A DNA stretch of 64,000 nucleotides from Porites lobata (Eukaryota; Cnidaria; Anthozoa; Scleractinia; Poritidae). Positions 21,536 through 34,745 of the stretch are shown in pieces (within the stretch, counting starts at the first letter, position 1; every line of letters starts with the position of its first letter). The DNA is taken from the NCBI GenBank assembly GCA_942486035.1, contig CALNXK010000177.1, positions 396,001-460,000 of the forward strand, given 5' to 3'. The notes below the pieces were generated by a model, which had not been told where the DNA came from, did no database searches, and was given only the letters and a program-made list of their open reading frames with translations. Both the position numbers and the translations under genes were made by a program.

Positions 21536-22103
21536 CAAATTCAACAGCCTGTCCGATTAGTTTGATAAGCTTCCAAATCCAAAAATTAAATTACATAAAA
21601 CATTTCGAAGTGAAACTGATAACGAGAAATTTATAGGAGCAAGCGAAAATAGAGAAACGAAAGATAGCTTTTCATATCCAAGAATAAATATAAACTTACC
21701 ATCTAGCTTACCATCCGATCCTTGATCAAATAATTTTTGGCGACGCTGTTTTGCTTAGCCTACAAATAGTTTTAGAGATGAAATCAAGTTCAAATTAGTT
21801 TAATGAGATAAATGAAAAAGAAAGGCGAAAGGGCTTTCAACAATGAAAACGTACAGAGAGTAAAAATGCTCGGTTAACCTCTTTATCCTCTCTACTCTCC
21901 ATGGCTGCTGGACATCTTTCATCAGCGCGGAAAAGTTACTGACAGCTCGCCCGCTTCCAAAAACTCCGCCCCAAGTGAGATCACCGAGTTTGTCTAGGCC
22001 TCAAAAACTTTCTCGGACCACGTGATCCGAAACGCATCGGCCGCGCATAATAATGAGGCCTAGGGACGAGGCAAGGTCAGAGTAACCGTAACACCATCTT
22101 ACC
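21536..22103. other. Spacer between copies 1 and 2, no gene
   Basis: AT-rich spacer ends in a GC-richer fragment (21,890-22,080), where GGACCACGTGATCCGAAACG and ATAATGAGGCCTAGGGACGAGG resemble parts of the transposon at 1,356-2,625 (near 2,105-2,165). No exon or complete element end was recognised. Confidence 0.3.
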
Positions 22104-23444
22104 GATAGTCGTAAAACGGCCAAAAATTTAGTCGATAGCCGTAAAAATTGAAAAATTTTAACCGTTAGCCGTAAATAGGGTAAAAAGAGTTAACCGTAAA
22201 AGAAATTGTTCCCTAGGTTTGCTACTTTTAAGGAAGGTACTAAACTCACTTATGGTTGCGTTTTTTATTTCCCTGCTACTGTGGTTCCGTACGCGTGTTA
22301 GGTAAATCGTCTTTTAGGTGTTGACCAAGACCCTGCTTCCATTTCCGCCGCTCCCTCGGGGAACTAATTTTTTTTCCATAGCGAAAGTGTGGCTTCTTGA
22401 TGGGGATTAATATTTGCGATTTTCAGGAGGTCGTGCCCTCGAAACACTAGTGAAACAACACGCAGAGATGTCACTGTTGTAAAACAAGTTGCCGATAAAC
22501 AACATTTCCCTGTTTTTCTCTGACGCTACGGTAGACATTGCCATGCCTAGTCTCTGTACGGCGTCTTCCCACGCAATCTCGGTCAAGGCATTTCGGTGGC
22601 GAACTCGCTTGGACCATGTGACCCGAAACGCATTAGCCGCGCGAAATAATGAGGCCTACGGACAAGGCAACGGCTGACAGTGGTTCCGTACAGTCCTTCG
22701 CTATCATTAAAAACACTGGACACGTGAATTTTGTTATTGGCCGTTTTCACACTGGAGCTAGAAACGGATTATCCGTCTGAGACTAGCCTGTGTACAGCCG
22801 CCCCCTTCCCAACGGACCTCCTTCTCCGATTTTTTTTTGAGGGGAGAGGGCGGCTGTACACAGGCTATCTGGAACGGATGATCCCGTCTTCAAACTGTCC
22901 GTCGAAATTAAAGGATAAAGTCAGGCGGATTGTTCATTCAAAATTAAAACGATTCCATTTTCAAATTAAGACGTATTACCTGTCTGACGCGGATCATCAA
23001 ACGGATAACCCGTCTCACACGAAAAATCCGTCTCCAGTGTGAAAACGGCCATTTCTGTTGTAATGAATGTTGCGTCCCGACCTTGAGTTGGGCGTTCACG
23101 TGTGTGCTTTGCTTTTTCACAAAGATTATTTTTAAATTGACTATTGACATTTCTATGTGTAAAATAATATTAAAAATGGAATACTTTATAAAAAGTATGA
23201 TCTATCAAATGTTAAAATTTTTCAAAAGAATAGCTTATTTCACATCCCGAGATGATCTTAAGACCTTTATTTTGCTTTAAAGGTACAAAAAATACAGGTT
23301 AATTAATATTTAACTTTTTGAAACAAAAGAAGTTAATTTTTAACTTTTTTTGTCAACCGTAACTGAAAAAAATTAGCCGATAGCCGTAAAAGAGCCAAAA
23401 TTTTAGCCGATAACCGTAAATGCCACCACCCCATTGAGACCCTC
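22104..23444. mobile_element. Second copy of the GAGGGTCTC transposon, inverted and 5'-trimmed
   Basis: This is the reverse orientation of the element at 1,356-2,625. The right end ACCCCATTGAGACCCTC is intact at 23,428-23,444, while the other terminus is missing and the sequence starts within the subterminal ACGG repeats. The flanks GTAACACCAT and CATCTTGCCGTTAGTG meet directly at 40,120-40,140, showing the unoccupied site. Minor frames inside are not transposase. Confidence 0.75.
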
Positions 23445-23572
23445 CATCTTGCCGTTAGTGATTCAAGTTCTCGACACCAACTGTCGATGATCAGTATAGA
23501 TTAGTCTTGTCGAGAATCGGCTTCGTTCCACTAACAACTCCACGACTGTTCGCGCTACTAAGGCCTCGATTT

Positions 23573-23788
23573 CGCCCCGTGTAAGCGAATCCAAGACAGT
23601 CTTGGATTCTAGATTGCACGTCGTGGATTCCTGATTCCAGTCCTTTTCAGTGGAACATGGATTCTGGATTTCAATCTTTAACAGGATTCTGAATTTCCTG
23701 AGCTGTATTCTGGATTCTACAAGCAAAAATTTTCGCCGGTATTTTGCATTTCACGAACAAAAATTTTCCGGATTCTTTTACGTGGGGT
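23573..23788. mobile_element. GGATTCC-rich MITE, best-preserved copy
   Basis: Left CGCCCCGTGTAAGCGAATCC and right GGATTCTTTTACGTGGGG are imperfect inverses, defining about 216 bp. The interior repeats GGATTC and GAATCC. It is the clearest guide to the ends of the copies at 4,133, 40,255, 43,181 and 61,823. Confidence 0.65.
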
Positions 23789-25702
23789 GACTCTATCGTA
23801 AGACTTAGGGCCTTATTAGCTAGAATATTGTCTTTTAATTTCAAAATCCTCTATCTCACTAAAATAATGATTAAGAGACAACCAAGGAGGAAGGAGTGAA
23901 AAAGGGTAATACCCCTATGGAATGTGATTTGAAAGGTCTTTTTAAAAGCACAGTTGAGGAAACGAAGTTGAAAGAAAAATATACCATTTCTTCTATTTGG
24001 AAAAAGTCTTTTCGGGATCTATATTATCAGTTTCAGTTTCAGTTTCAGTTTCAATCGGTTCTCTTTCGGCTTCGTTTAAAAACTCTCTGATTTAAACCGC
24101 CAAATGAGAACTCTTTTGAAACAGTTTTAAATTACTTGTTTCATTGATTATTCAATGCTCGAAGGACTCTGACATGATTTGCAGTCACGCTAAGCCAGGA
24201 TTCTATAAAAGGACTGATTCAGGAGCAGGCGGTTGACAGATTATTAAGTCTGAAATGTAATTCGTCTCTTCCCCAATCTCCCAACGGGCTCTCTAGTGTA
24301 TGTAGAATGCAGAAGACTATTAAACTGCCTCTATTTCTATATAATGGGTAATCTGAAACACTGTTTCAGACAACTAATTATTTAGAAATCGAGGCAGTTA
24401 AGTCGTTAGACGATTCAAATCTGCATTCTGCATAAGATGACAGAAATTTTAACTAGCCTAGTGACTGTGTTAATTAACTACTCATTCCGGATACTAGAAT
24501 GATGAAATGAATCTGATATTGACAATGACTAATTCACATAAATACCAAAACGTTTCCGGAAAATCCGGTCGGAAAGTAAGTTGAACACGACTTTTTGGGT
24601 CATTCCAGTGGAAAATTTCCAGGAGCAAGAGAATATCTGAAAAAGTAATTCTGTTTTTCCTGACGGAAATTCGTGTTCTGTTGAAAAAGTCATATTTGAT
24701 ACCATGCCGGTTTCAGGCTTTCGCAGCCGTTTTCCCACAGATGGAACTGGTTTGTGAAAATGGCCGGAGGGAAATTTACGTTTTGTAAAATTTGCTTACC
24801 ATTTTTAAACAGTGAACTGACCGGTTTGCCCACTAGAAACTTGAAGATCTAACTGTATTCGGTCAAATTAACAAAGCTGTCATAGGAAGGCATTTAATTT
24901 CATTTCATAGGAAGACATATGAAGACTTTCATAAAAAGACCAGCGGAGAGCTCTCAAATGATTATCCATTTGCTTAACTTTGTGATTTTTTTTAATTTAT
25001 TAGCCATTGCGAAAGAATTTCATATCTACGTAACCTTAATTTTACAAAGCACTGAAGTACACTGAATTACGAATCATCCGCGTACGTACTGCGTTTTACA
25101 TTTCTATGAGGACTCACTCACCCACGCAAGCCAGAATGACAAACGGCCGTATAAACCAGCAATTTAGCTGAACAGCTGAATTTTAGCCTGCGAAGCAAGC
25201 GAGCAAAAAAGATCCTCCATACCTATTGCAGCTGTCGTTTCAACTTTCGCGATTGGAAACGCTTGCTACACAGGCGAATTCAAGCTGAACTAATTCTTGC
25301 TAATTTGCTTTTATAATACCCAATACTAAATGTAAACAGTGCCAAGCTACGCCAACGCACAAGAAGTTTGTCTGATGAAGAAGAAACTAAAATTAACCTT
25401 GATCTGCTAGATCGCCAAAAGCAATGTAACATGATTCGATTGTATAATAATCCACTGGAGTTTAGGTGTTTGGAAGACTAAGATCACATACTCAACGTTT
25501 GTTTAACGTTCAACTTAAGAATTAGAAATTCAGTTATTAAAGAGTTATAGTCATTATAGTAAAATATTAATCACAAAATCAACAGTTTAACTTTACAGGT
25601 ACTTGTATATAGTATATGTGTAGCATAATAAACGAATACAGAATGATAAGTCATTGAAGTGCTAGAAAGCATTCTTATGTAAAGTTCCTCTACTGTAAAT
25701 GT

Positions 25703-26090
25703 CCCGGGGGGGAACTCCCTTATATAAGCCATATAGGTATGTGCCGCCCCGAACGAAATATATATTTTTTAGCCGTTTTGGTCTGAAAACGGGTCTACAT
25801 TTTGCCCATTTTGGTCTGGAATCGGGTATCGTTTTCGATGGAACTACGGGAGTGTATGAACGTATTTGTTATTTCAGTTCCGAAATGAATACTGAGAAAG
25901 GAAGAGTAATATACGAATTCGAAGTGGATAGGGTCACGATTTGGAGAGCAAGGCGGCACAAACCAAAGGGAGCTCACACAACCTGTGTGTGTAACCATAA
26001 CTTCAAAATTTCCAATCTATGCGGTTCAAAGATTTCCCTTTTTTTGTACATAAAAAGTCCACATAAAGAAGTGCACTGGGTATAGACGCC
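25703..26090. repeat. Dispersed cnidarian-type repeat starting with a G-run, copy 2
   Basis: This is the counterpart of 12,430-12,830, with CTCCCTTATATAAGCCATAT and GGTCTGGAATCGGGTATCG. A 128-codon plus-strand frame here (25,699-26,085) is a consequence of the repeat and is not kept in copies 1 and 3. Confidence 0.55.
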
Positions 26091-27371
26091 TTTTTGTATT
26101 GAAAACACAGTGTTCTTTTCCAATGACTGTAGTTGATAACAATCGCAAAACAACCGTAGACGATTTGCGGATAAGTATATCATAAACTTTGGAGTCTTTA
26201 AGCAACTTAAAGCTAGGGACGGTACGCCTAACTTCATTAATTTTCATCCAGAGCTCGATGGAGACAACGGCCCCCGTAAATTCAGCACTTTGCAACTCTC
26301 AGTACTGAATAACAAATTAAAATACGATGGTGATTTAAAAGAAAACATTGCGAAATTCGCATAGATAAAAGCGGTTATTAGTCGGATGAGGTCCTTCGTT
26401 TGCAGGGAGCCAGCTAGAAGGCATATGATAAACCAATACCCACCTTTACAAGGACCATTGCAATTTGTACAATTAATATGTTTTATGTCGCTTCAGGCTG
26501 TCTGTCGCTTCAGTCTACAAGGAGAAAATTAAAAGAACGTCTTTTAATTCAGCCGAAGTAGTTTCAGTTAGGTTTGTTGGAAAAAATCAAGAGCTGGGAT
26601 ATCATATAAAATTATAATGCAGTGTTAGTGTGTGGTTGGTAGACCGTTACTAAGTGTCTCTTGCAACAGGCGTCCGCCCTCGTGGGAAGACTGAGTGAAG
26701 GGTGGGCTGAGTTAAATCAAATTTTGCCGGTCTGTTCATAGGCAGTGATGCAATGACCTAAGCACGATAAGATAAATTAGTTTCAATAGTGTCAGGTAAA
26801 AATCGATTATATTTGATGCAGGTTTAGGAAATGCAATAAATAAATCGACAAATTTCACCGGCCAGGTTAAATAAGGATACTGCTATTAGCACATTTCATG
26901 GCTATAAGAACTTCCAGTGATAGGTTAATTAGTTCGTACAAATGTTTTCCCGGGGCGTTTCACCATCCTGCGTTTGCAAAACAAAACTACAGCTAGTTTG
27001 TTAAGGGAAAGAAAGTCGGTTAACTTTTATGTTGTACGAATAAACCTAGCCTGAAAAAATTCCAGAAATTGTATCAATTTTTCAGGCGCCTTTTTTGTGA
27101 AAGAAACTTGTAGTGAGTAGTGAGTAATGATTCTGTAGGGTATGCTTCGTCTTATTTTATACTGAAGAATTCAGTGGCCTTCAACTGAGAGAATTAGCAA
27201 CGTCAAATTATACGCTCCTTTGCAAGGTATATAAATCAATGTTAAATAAACGTTGAATTACCTAACCTGTGGTGTATTGTCGTCCTTTTGCTTGACTGAA
27301 AGCGGTTTTTTGAGCGATTTTGAAGGATTTTGAGTCTGCCGTTTACCGGTTCCTTCTATTATAAGCCGAAC

Positions 27372-28548
27372 CATAGGCCTACGGGCCGAGGGGGCGAGGG
27401 GGGCTGCAGCCCCCCCAAATTTTGGGCAACTCAGATTTTTTGGGCAGCGAGAGAAAATTTGGGCAAACCCAGTTTTTTAAGACGTTTCTGTGGTTTTAAA
27501 TCATTATTTTGAAGAGATAAATATTTTCTATTTTAACCTGAAATTGGCGTAATAATCCAGTACTGTTACATTCACACGAGACTGGTTGCCTAGCACGTAA
27601 TGAGTTTCTGGTTATAAGGGAAGGGTATCATGTGCTGATTTTTTTTTTTTATTGTTGGGCACTGTGCTGCAATGGGCTATTTCCAGTGGTGAATTGATTA
27701 GAATAAACTTCCGCCTAACTTTCTAGAATCATCTCCGCTCGTAGAACAGTGTATGGCAGATAGCAGCAGCAATGGGTCTGAAAGTGAAGAAGTGGCTGAC
27801 TAATTCTCAGTTTGAATTACGCGAAGAATCTTGATTTTCTTAAAAAAAATCTATCGAGTGGTTTAAAAATTATTCACTAATTTGTTAAAGTAGACCGAAA
27901 TGTTTACAAAACCGCTAACAAGAGCGCCATCATACATACTAATCAAATCCTTTTTTGTAGCAATTGGCCAGAGCTATCTCCATGATCTTTCACTCACGTT
28001 TTTCAAAAGATTGAAACTACTGTGAGGTGAAATTGCATGTCAAAAGCGCTTCATTTTCTACAGATAACGGACAAACATCAAGATTTTCCTTTTTTTACCG
28101 TATTTCTAACGATGAAAACTTTATCCCAAAATATCTCCGCAACGCTGTTACAGAGGAAAATGCTCCCGTGAACGATTTTGGAGCAGTTCCCAGTGAGAAA
28201 TGTTGCTGCAAGTATAATAGGTAATGGCGTCATTTTGTTGCTATGACAACTCCGATGTTATTGCAACCCGGATCATAACAAATTTTCATCTTTATCTAAT
28301 ACAACTGTGGTGGTAATTTTTCCAAATGTTTGTTTATGGTGGCGTAGTCTATGCTCAAAAAAACTTCATGGTATTGACCCTGAAAAACTGTATCGAGCCA
28401 CCTTCATATGCTAGTACGGCCTATGTTGTTGCATCGTATGGCCCTCGTTTCTGTTCGACTGTTTCGTAAAAATTTGGGCAACTTACAAGAATTTTTTGGG
28501 CAAATGGTTTACTGCCCCCCCTAGCAAAAAATTGCCCGTACGCCTATG
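27372..28548. mobile_element. Non-autonomous hAT-like element with 8-bp target duplication
   Basis: Termini CATAGGCCTACGGGC and GCCCGTACGCCTATG are inverted, and AGCCGAAC flanks both sides (27,364-27,371 and 28,549-28,556). Copies 1 and 3 have the uninterrupted site with a single AGCCGAAC (14,113-14,120 in copy 1). The 8-bp duplication and CA...TG ends fit the hAT superfamily. The 1,177-bp interior has TTTTGGGCAA-like repeats near both ends and no transposase; the only frame of note (28,027-28,224, 65 codons) is unrecognised. It interrupts the hairpin corresponding to 13,989-14,221. Confidence 0.85.
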
Positions 28549-29971
28549 AGCCGAACAGTAAACGGCAAACTAAAAATCCTTCAAAATAGCTCAAAAAACC
28601 GCTTTTGAGGCAAAAGGACGACAATATACCACAGGTTAGGTAATTCAACGTTTATTTAAATGTATCTATGATAATGATAACTACATACATACATACATGG
28701 TTTACTTGGTTAGCAGGTCAATAATGGCAGCTTATACAGCTGATGTGGACAAATATGATAAATAAACTAAAATATAAAAATAATAAATAATTAAGATTTT
28801 ACAAAGAAAGCATTCCGAGTAATTGTAACGATCAATTAATAACACTGAAAGATCAGTCAAGTTCGCGGGTTTTGGTTTTAAATTCCAAATGAGACAAGAT
28901 CTCGATAGTTACTGATTTTGAACTTCCTTAGGCAACGTTCGGTTAACTGAATTTGCTAGTGATGAGTGCATTTCAGGGCATTCGTTTGTTTTACCACTTA
29001 CTCGGCCTATGCTTGAGATCTCTAAGGCAACATTATGTTACCTCATATAGACTAAATGTGGGTGATGGAGTAATTAAGTTTGAGTAACTGATATATGAAG
29101 GGTTCAGGGTTTCGTTAATCTTTTGTCTAACGATTGTTACATAGATAATGATCGCCACGTTTCGACCGTGTACTGCGGTTCGTCGCGATCAATATCTATG
29201 TGACGGTCGTGAGCCAAACAATCAGAACGAAACCCTTTATACACATTATTCACGATGAATAATATATTTCATGTCGTTAAAACTGATATTTAAGAATATT
29301 CTTCATAAATACCATTGAAATGAATTACCAACGGTTTTCTCAATATAAAATCATCAAAGCCATGATCGCGAATTCAGTCAGACTGTGACAACTTAACCCT
29401 CCGTTTACACGATAGATGAACATCGGTCCAGAAAAATGATTTCTTATGCCTCACGCTTCGATAGTCATACAAGTGGATAAGCAATACAAGCGGAAAGAGA
29501 CCTTTGACCACAAATTTTTCTCGACAGTGCTCTCAAAGGGAAGTAGTAAAAGAAGCATCCCTGAAACTTGACCGGTCGGGTAATTCTTGCCGGATTAATG
29601 GCATAAAATAAAACTCATTTTTGCCGCTAAGGCGGATACCAAGTGGCTAAGGAAGAGTTAAATACCATCGCGATCATTACATCACTCAAAAGGATACTTC
29701 CGCTAATTTCGGACCTTCAAACTGTATTAACATTCAAACCTTTTATTTGTTTAAACAGCGTTAATTGCAAAAGAATTTCTTAGTATGTTAATCAAGAATT
29801 CAAAATTTTACAAGCTTAGGGGCATTGAATTCTTCAAATATGATACAATTGTACTAAAACATCATGGTTAGACTATAAAAATAAAATTGTTGGTGTCGAG
29901 CTTTTATCTTAATCGAGTAGTCATCCAAAAGAGTTTGAAGTAGAACTGAAAGTCGTGGTTAACAGAAGAAA

Positions 29972-32964
29972 ATGGATTTAAGAGGTTTTTTTGCAGTGAG
30001 TATATCAAAAAAGGGCCAATTTATTTAGCCGCATGCTACCTCAGTTCTAAGTTGGAATTTCATAATTCTGGGGTCCGAGTTTTGTGAAATTAGTTTTACG
30101 GACGGGGCTTGCAGGCAGTGCTTTATTCAGAGCTTACAACTTAAAAAAAAGCATTTCTCTTTTTATATGCAGTCGAACCTCCGAAAATGCAAAGGTTTAG
30201 GGCGGGTCACTTAGGGTTGATTTCCCCTGTCGCGTAGTTTTTCCGTGCGCATGCATGTAAAATTTAGGTGCGTAAATGAGATAGAGGCAATGTATGAAAG
30301 GCCAAAAGTAAGCGTAAAAGTTGAACCTCGCTCAACTTTCACGCTCACGCGTGAAAGTCCACACATTGCCTCTATTTTATTTACGCGGGTAAAATTACGC
30401 GACAGTGGATATCAACCTTTACGGAAACGGAGGTCGTCGCTTACAATAATCGAATCACTTTTTGCCGTAGAATTTATTGCTTGCAATTTCTAAGGCACTT
30501 ATGCATGTAATTTTGTTTTGACACTTTTTAAGTTCTCAGAATCGAACCACTTTTTGCCGTAGAATTTATTGCTTGCAATTCAGTAAGTTACGTATACGTG
30601 TAATTTTGTTTTGACACTCCATAAGTTCTTCGTTGAGCGTCGTAGTACTTGGCTTACAGGAGGTTAAATATAATGGGAAACAATAAAAACATCTAACCAA
30701 AAAGTGGTCAAAGTCGCTTACGAGAGGTTCTTACTGATTGAGGATTGACTGGGATAAAAAGGTTTTCTAGGCAGGTGGTTGCTTCTTATGGGAGGCAGTC
30801 GCTTACGAGATCTTACGAAGGGTAGTCACACATAGAGGTTTGACTGTATTTTGAGTTTGAGGGTAAACTATTTTCGAATTTTGTTCGATTTTTGTTTCAA
30901 CTTATCTTATCTGCTTTCTTTGTCGCCAGACTGTTTTCCTCTTTTTGTTTACTGTGGAAGTATACACTCGCTCACGGAGTTTTAGTTATATAGATGACGA
31001 CGGTTCTGGGTGCACTAATAATAAGGACCGTTATATGAGAATTAACATGGCCAAGTGTGAAAATAAAAACTCTCGAAGGGAATGCTCAGCGATGGCGAAT
31101 GGCGACACGAGAAGCAATCGAAACACACGTAAGTTGGCGGGTATCTTGATGTGTTCTACTGCTCTCAGTCACTTTCCATCTCAAAATTATTTAATAACGG
31201 AAAAAATTTACAAGCAGAAAAATTTATATTTTATTACTAACGGACGATCAATTCGTGCCGAAAAGAGACGGATTCAAGAACAGGCAAGTTGGCGAGTTTC
31301 ATCAGAAGTGATATCGATTCGACTGCCGTCAGTCACTTTCCATCTCGAAATCGTTTTAAGATGGAAAAAATTTCTACAAGCCGAAAATTTAGCCGTATTT
31401 TATTACCAAAGGCAATCGCACGACTGCGGGGACCATGTGGTTTGGCTAATTTCTATATGTTATTGGCGATACAACGTGATTTTCGATACACCCCGCTCCC
31501 CACCCGCGGAAAAATCGTTTTCACTCCTCCTAGAAATATTTAATTTTGCAATGTTATTCTTCTTTTTACCTAATTTTGATTAACTGAAAATTTGTCTCCT
31601 ATTATTCCCTTTTCTCTCTCTGGTTTGATCAGAAATGTGTCACCACTTGACAGAAAAATAAAATGTGCGATTTTCTAAAAGGCATGTTATGTTTCTGCAG
31701 ATTTTAGGTTGGTGAAAAGGGGAAAAAAGAGTTGCATCACTTTCAACAACACTTATTCACTTATGGTACAAGGAAACAAAGTCAGCTTCGTGGTGAGTGA
31801 AAACACTAAAGAAACTCCCTCTGCAGGCTTACAGTTTTGAAACCGAAAAATCCTTTTCGAAAATAGACTGTCCGATTATCTTATACCCCAACAGATTTGA
31901 TAAGTAGGTTCAATTTTGCCGGTGAGTGTCTTTTTAGTTAGTTATCACAACTTCGACGTCAAAATGTGGCGAGAGCAAAAACGATAGCAAAGCCCTGCCG
32001 TAGGAACGTGCGTCAGCTTACTATAAGATCATTAGCATTTTGATTTCTCTCACGATTCACAACTAATCGATGACACCACACATGGCAAAATGATCTATGA
32101 GTCTGTTATTTGAGAAAAGTTAGAACGCGGTTTAAAGTCGTTGGCTCTCAAAAGTTGTTCACAGGTACCTTTAAGGAGAGTTCTCGGCGGGAAAATGTAA
32201 TGCCCCGAGAATCGCCGGGACTTTTTTCGGAAGTACTACCCTTTGCACTACCGCAATAGATGCAGTGAATTTCTTGCTTTCGGATTGGCTGTAGTGGCAT
32301 GGGATACTTTGAGGTACTGTGTAAATGGTTATCGGATGAATGCTATTTGTATTTTTAGTTATGCTACTCTAAATTCTGTAGAGCCTATTCACTCATATGG
32401 CCTACGCCTATGCAAAGTTATTGGAACAAAAGGACGTTTTTACATGAAAAGTTTCAACTCCCACGGTAATGGTTAGGAAAACCAACAATGCCGCCTTTCT
32501 ATTGCTTTTTAATTTGGGACACTAATATGGCGGACGTATCGTCATGTAAAAGTGCTCTATTTAAAACCCAAGAGGCATTCAATCGGATTCGTGGGTAAAA
32601 AGTCTTGCTGGAAGAGCATACCTAAGAATCCCTTTCTGATACTTATGTGTCTATCGTAATTGATAATAATCGTCAGTAGTAATAACTTCATCATTGAATT
32701 GTTAAAAATAGAAGATATACCGTCGATCTTTTGCTTTTTCAGAATGTCTCCTGCCACAGTAAAGATAATGTCAATAAAGTAGTTTGGTTTAATTATGAAG
32801 TACAAGATATCAAGAGTAAGAAAGCACGTTATCGTGTGTTTTACTACAAACAAGGTGGAAGTTTCATGTGTCTTACTCGCGACTGTACTGGAACCTTGAA
32901 TGTAACTCGTGTTAACTCCCCATTAAACCGAAACTGTTCCTTTTCCACTTATAATAATTTATGA
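29972..32964 (+). CDS. Gene B: secreted eight-cysteine glycoprotein, paralogue of gene A
   Basis: Exons are 29,972-29,995, 30,930-31,128, 31,701-31,792 and 32,743-32,964, with the same donors and phases (0, 1, 0) as gene A. The product is 178 residues. The signal peptide is MDLRGFFA followed by TVFLFLFTVEVY. All eight cysteines align with gene A, including CTN, KCENKNS, REC and MCLTRDC. Four sequons are visible. It differs strongly after the signal peptide (RSRSFSYIDDDGSG), at the start of exon 3 (HFRLVKRGKKSC, shorter by six residues than in A) and in exon 4 (EVQDIKSKKARYRVFYYKQ). Exon 4 and intron 3 match the truncated member behind gene A rather than gene A. The AATAAA is far downstream (33,907), so the 3' UTR would be about 940 nt unless an earlier signal is used. 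Confidence 0.8.
30170..30846. mobile_element. Intron 1 MITE of gene B with nested hairpin
   Basis: Left CAGTCGAACCTCCG and right GAGGTTTGACTG followed by TA define the element. The nested hairpin (about 30,219-30,413) has arms GATAGAGGCAATGTATGAAA and the inverse. This is the most complete of the three intronic copies. Confidence 0.7.
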
Positions 32965-33960
32965 TAAGTTAATGTGACAGAAAAAAATGGGTTTTTATTT
33001 ATTGTATGACGTAATTCTTTATCAATTTAAGGTAATTTCCCTATTTTTAAAGTATTTTTTACTTGTAACGTTAAAGTTGTATCGCATTCCATAGAAAGAA
33101 ATGAACTGGATTTTTAAAGACATGGTGCTACCGTTAATATTTATTACACTAGTCACTTATTCTCCGCCACGGTAATGAATAAGCAAGTGAAAAATGAGAG
33201 GATCTTGACCGCTGGCCGTCTGTTTGCAGTTCCATGGAGCCGATATGCATAATTATACCAATGCAGCCAACACGACATGTTAACATCGAACAGTATCGAG
33301 TGATTGCCAAAGCTAATAGTCAATTAATCAAAGGGCACGATACTGGGGGGAATTGGGTTAATTTTTGCTGGGTGTGTGCCGCTGGCCTCTCAGAGCCCCT
33401 ACCCCATTATAGTAGTTCATTCTGTGGCCAATAATACAGACCTCATCTTAGTCACTTTTGGGCAAATATGTAATTTTCGCGATCCCAACTAACTAGTCAC
33501 TTTCTGTTTTTTATGGATTGACCCATGTTTTAGATTGAATAAAGAACGCTTTACTTTTCTCCTACAGTGCAAACATTCCGGTACGTGTGCTAACCGTAAA
33601 TATGAAAAACTAATGTCACTCCCCTAAAAATTCGGAAAATGTGCGACCGCATCCAGCGGCACATCCGATCAGCCTCTTATAAGGAAGTAACCCAAACCCC
33701 CCCTGGGTACTGACTGCGTTAAGCAGCACATAACTTCATGGGAAACGCCTGGCGAAGACTCCCAACCTCCTGAGGACGAGGTTGAAAGATTCCATGTGAA
33801 AAAGGTGGTGATGCTGGCAGGAAATAACTGAAATTAAACCCGAAGAAAGCCAGCCCAGTAGAATTTAGGACAACCATGTAACCAGTGTAGCCGTAAATTA
33901 TATCGCAATAAAGAGAGTAGCTGTTATTAAACTATTTTCTCTCCTCTCTTCTTTTTTGCT
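32965..33960. other. 3' flank of gene B with dispersed repeat and AATAAA
   Basis: Matches the flank of the truncated member at 19,761-20,760. It contains the TAGTCACTTTTGGGCAAATA repeat (33,340-33,520) and AATAAA at 33,907-33,912. No other gene was seen. Confidence 0.4.
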
Positions 33961-34344
33961 TCGACATCCCGTGAAGTGATACTTGAGCAGCAAAACAGAA
34001 TTTTGGCAGTCCATTCCCTATGAGAAGTACCTAATTCTGGGACTATGTGACGAGGAATATCCGAGCCCTTTCATTCTGGAGCTAATCTTTAAGCAACAGT
34101 CATCCGTTTCTCAGTTTGTCGGAAATGGCGACTGTGAAGTGAAACTGATGTCCACTGAAGGATGTGCATGAATGATATGCTCATTATAAACGGGGTTTAC
34201 TTACAGTAAGCTTCGTTGACGACACTCCGCTCACCACATACAACAAAAGCTGATTCCCAGGCCGGCACGTAGGCAAACATGCATTACAGAAGCAATTTGG
34301 TGTTCACTACGGGGATGCAAAATGTGACAAATTTTTAGAGGATA

Positions 34345-34745
34345 ATTTATTTTGTAAATATTTACAAAATGCAGCTAGTTTTACAATATATGTTGGTGGG
34401 AGTTTTGGAGAATAATAAACATAGGTTTTAAAATATTTACACACAAATTAAGGAGTCTGAGCGATCCAGCAGAAGGCGAAGACGCAAGTTTGCCTTTAAC
34501 AGTGTTTAAATTCGGAAAGCGATTGTGCTGATTTGCCTCGTAAGAAAGATTGTTCCAGCACATTGCACCACTATACTTAAAACTACGTTTGAGGAAATTC
34601 GTTTTTGGCCTTGGAAGTGCTAGATCAGTTTCAAGATTCCTAAGATTACGTTTGGTGCTACTATCATTGAGTTTTGTAAGGGGCTGTTAGATGGCCGGAC
34701 ACTAGATTCACCATTGCAGATTTTGTACATTAGGTAGCCTTGACA
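34345..34745 (-). pseudogene. LINE reverse-transcriptase C-terminal relic, copy 2
   Basis: Counterpart of 21,144-21,535. On the minus strand the readable part includes NQHNRFPNLNTVKGKLAS (34,381-34,563), preceded by a FLKRSFKYSGA-like stretch in another frame. It ends at about 34,745, where homology among the tandem copies stops. Confidence 0.5.

Larger units (their letters stand above)
506..21560 (+). repeat. Large tandem segmental duplication, copy 1
   Basis: This block is repeated in the same orientation at about 40,100-57,430 (copy 3, nearly full length) and 23,455-34,745 (copy 2, internally deleted). Paired landmarks include 3,033/42,092, 4,908/43,951, 8,877/47,588, 11,945/50,608 and 15,575/54,170 for copies 1 and 3, and 12,538/25,795 and 15,575/29,972 for copies 1 and 2. 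Copy 1 is longest because it carries an extra 1.27-kb element at 1,356-2,625 and a second, truncated gene at its 3' end. Base identity to copy 3 is very high by eye; an exact figure needs an alignment. An alternative explanation is a misplaced allelic haplotype. Confidence 0.9.
23455..34745 (+). repeat. Large tandem segmental duplication, copy 2 (internally deleted)
   Basis: Copy 2 matches copy 1 from its start to a junction at about 24,926-24,937, where sequence equal to 1,276 jumps to sequence equal to about 11,610. The mariner element, the giant foldback and the LINE fragment are therefore absent. From there to 34,745 it follows copy 1, apart from an inserted element at 27,372-28,548 and the gene rearrangement described for gene B. 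Small differences from copies 1 and 3 are more frequent than between copies 1 and 3 in the part before about 26.4 kb. Confidence 0.85.

Noticed and set aside
25699..26085. 128-codon frame in copy 2
   Set aside because: It follows a dispersed repeat and is broken in copies 1 and 3.
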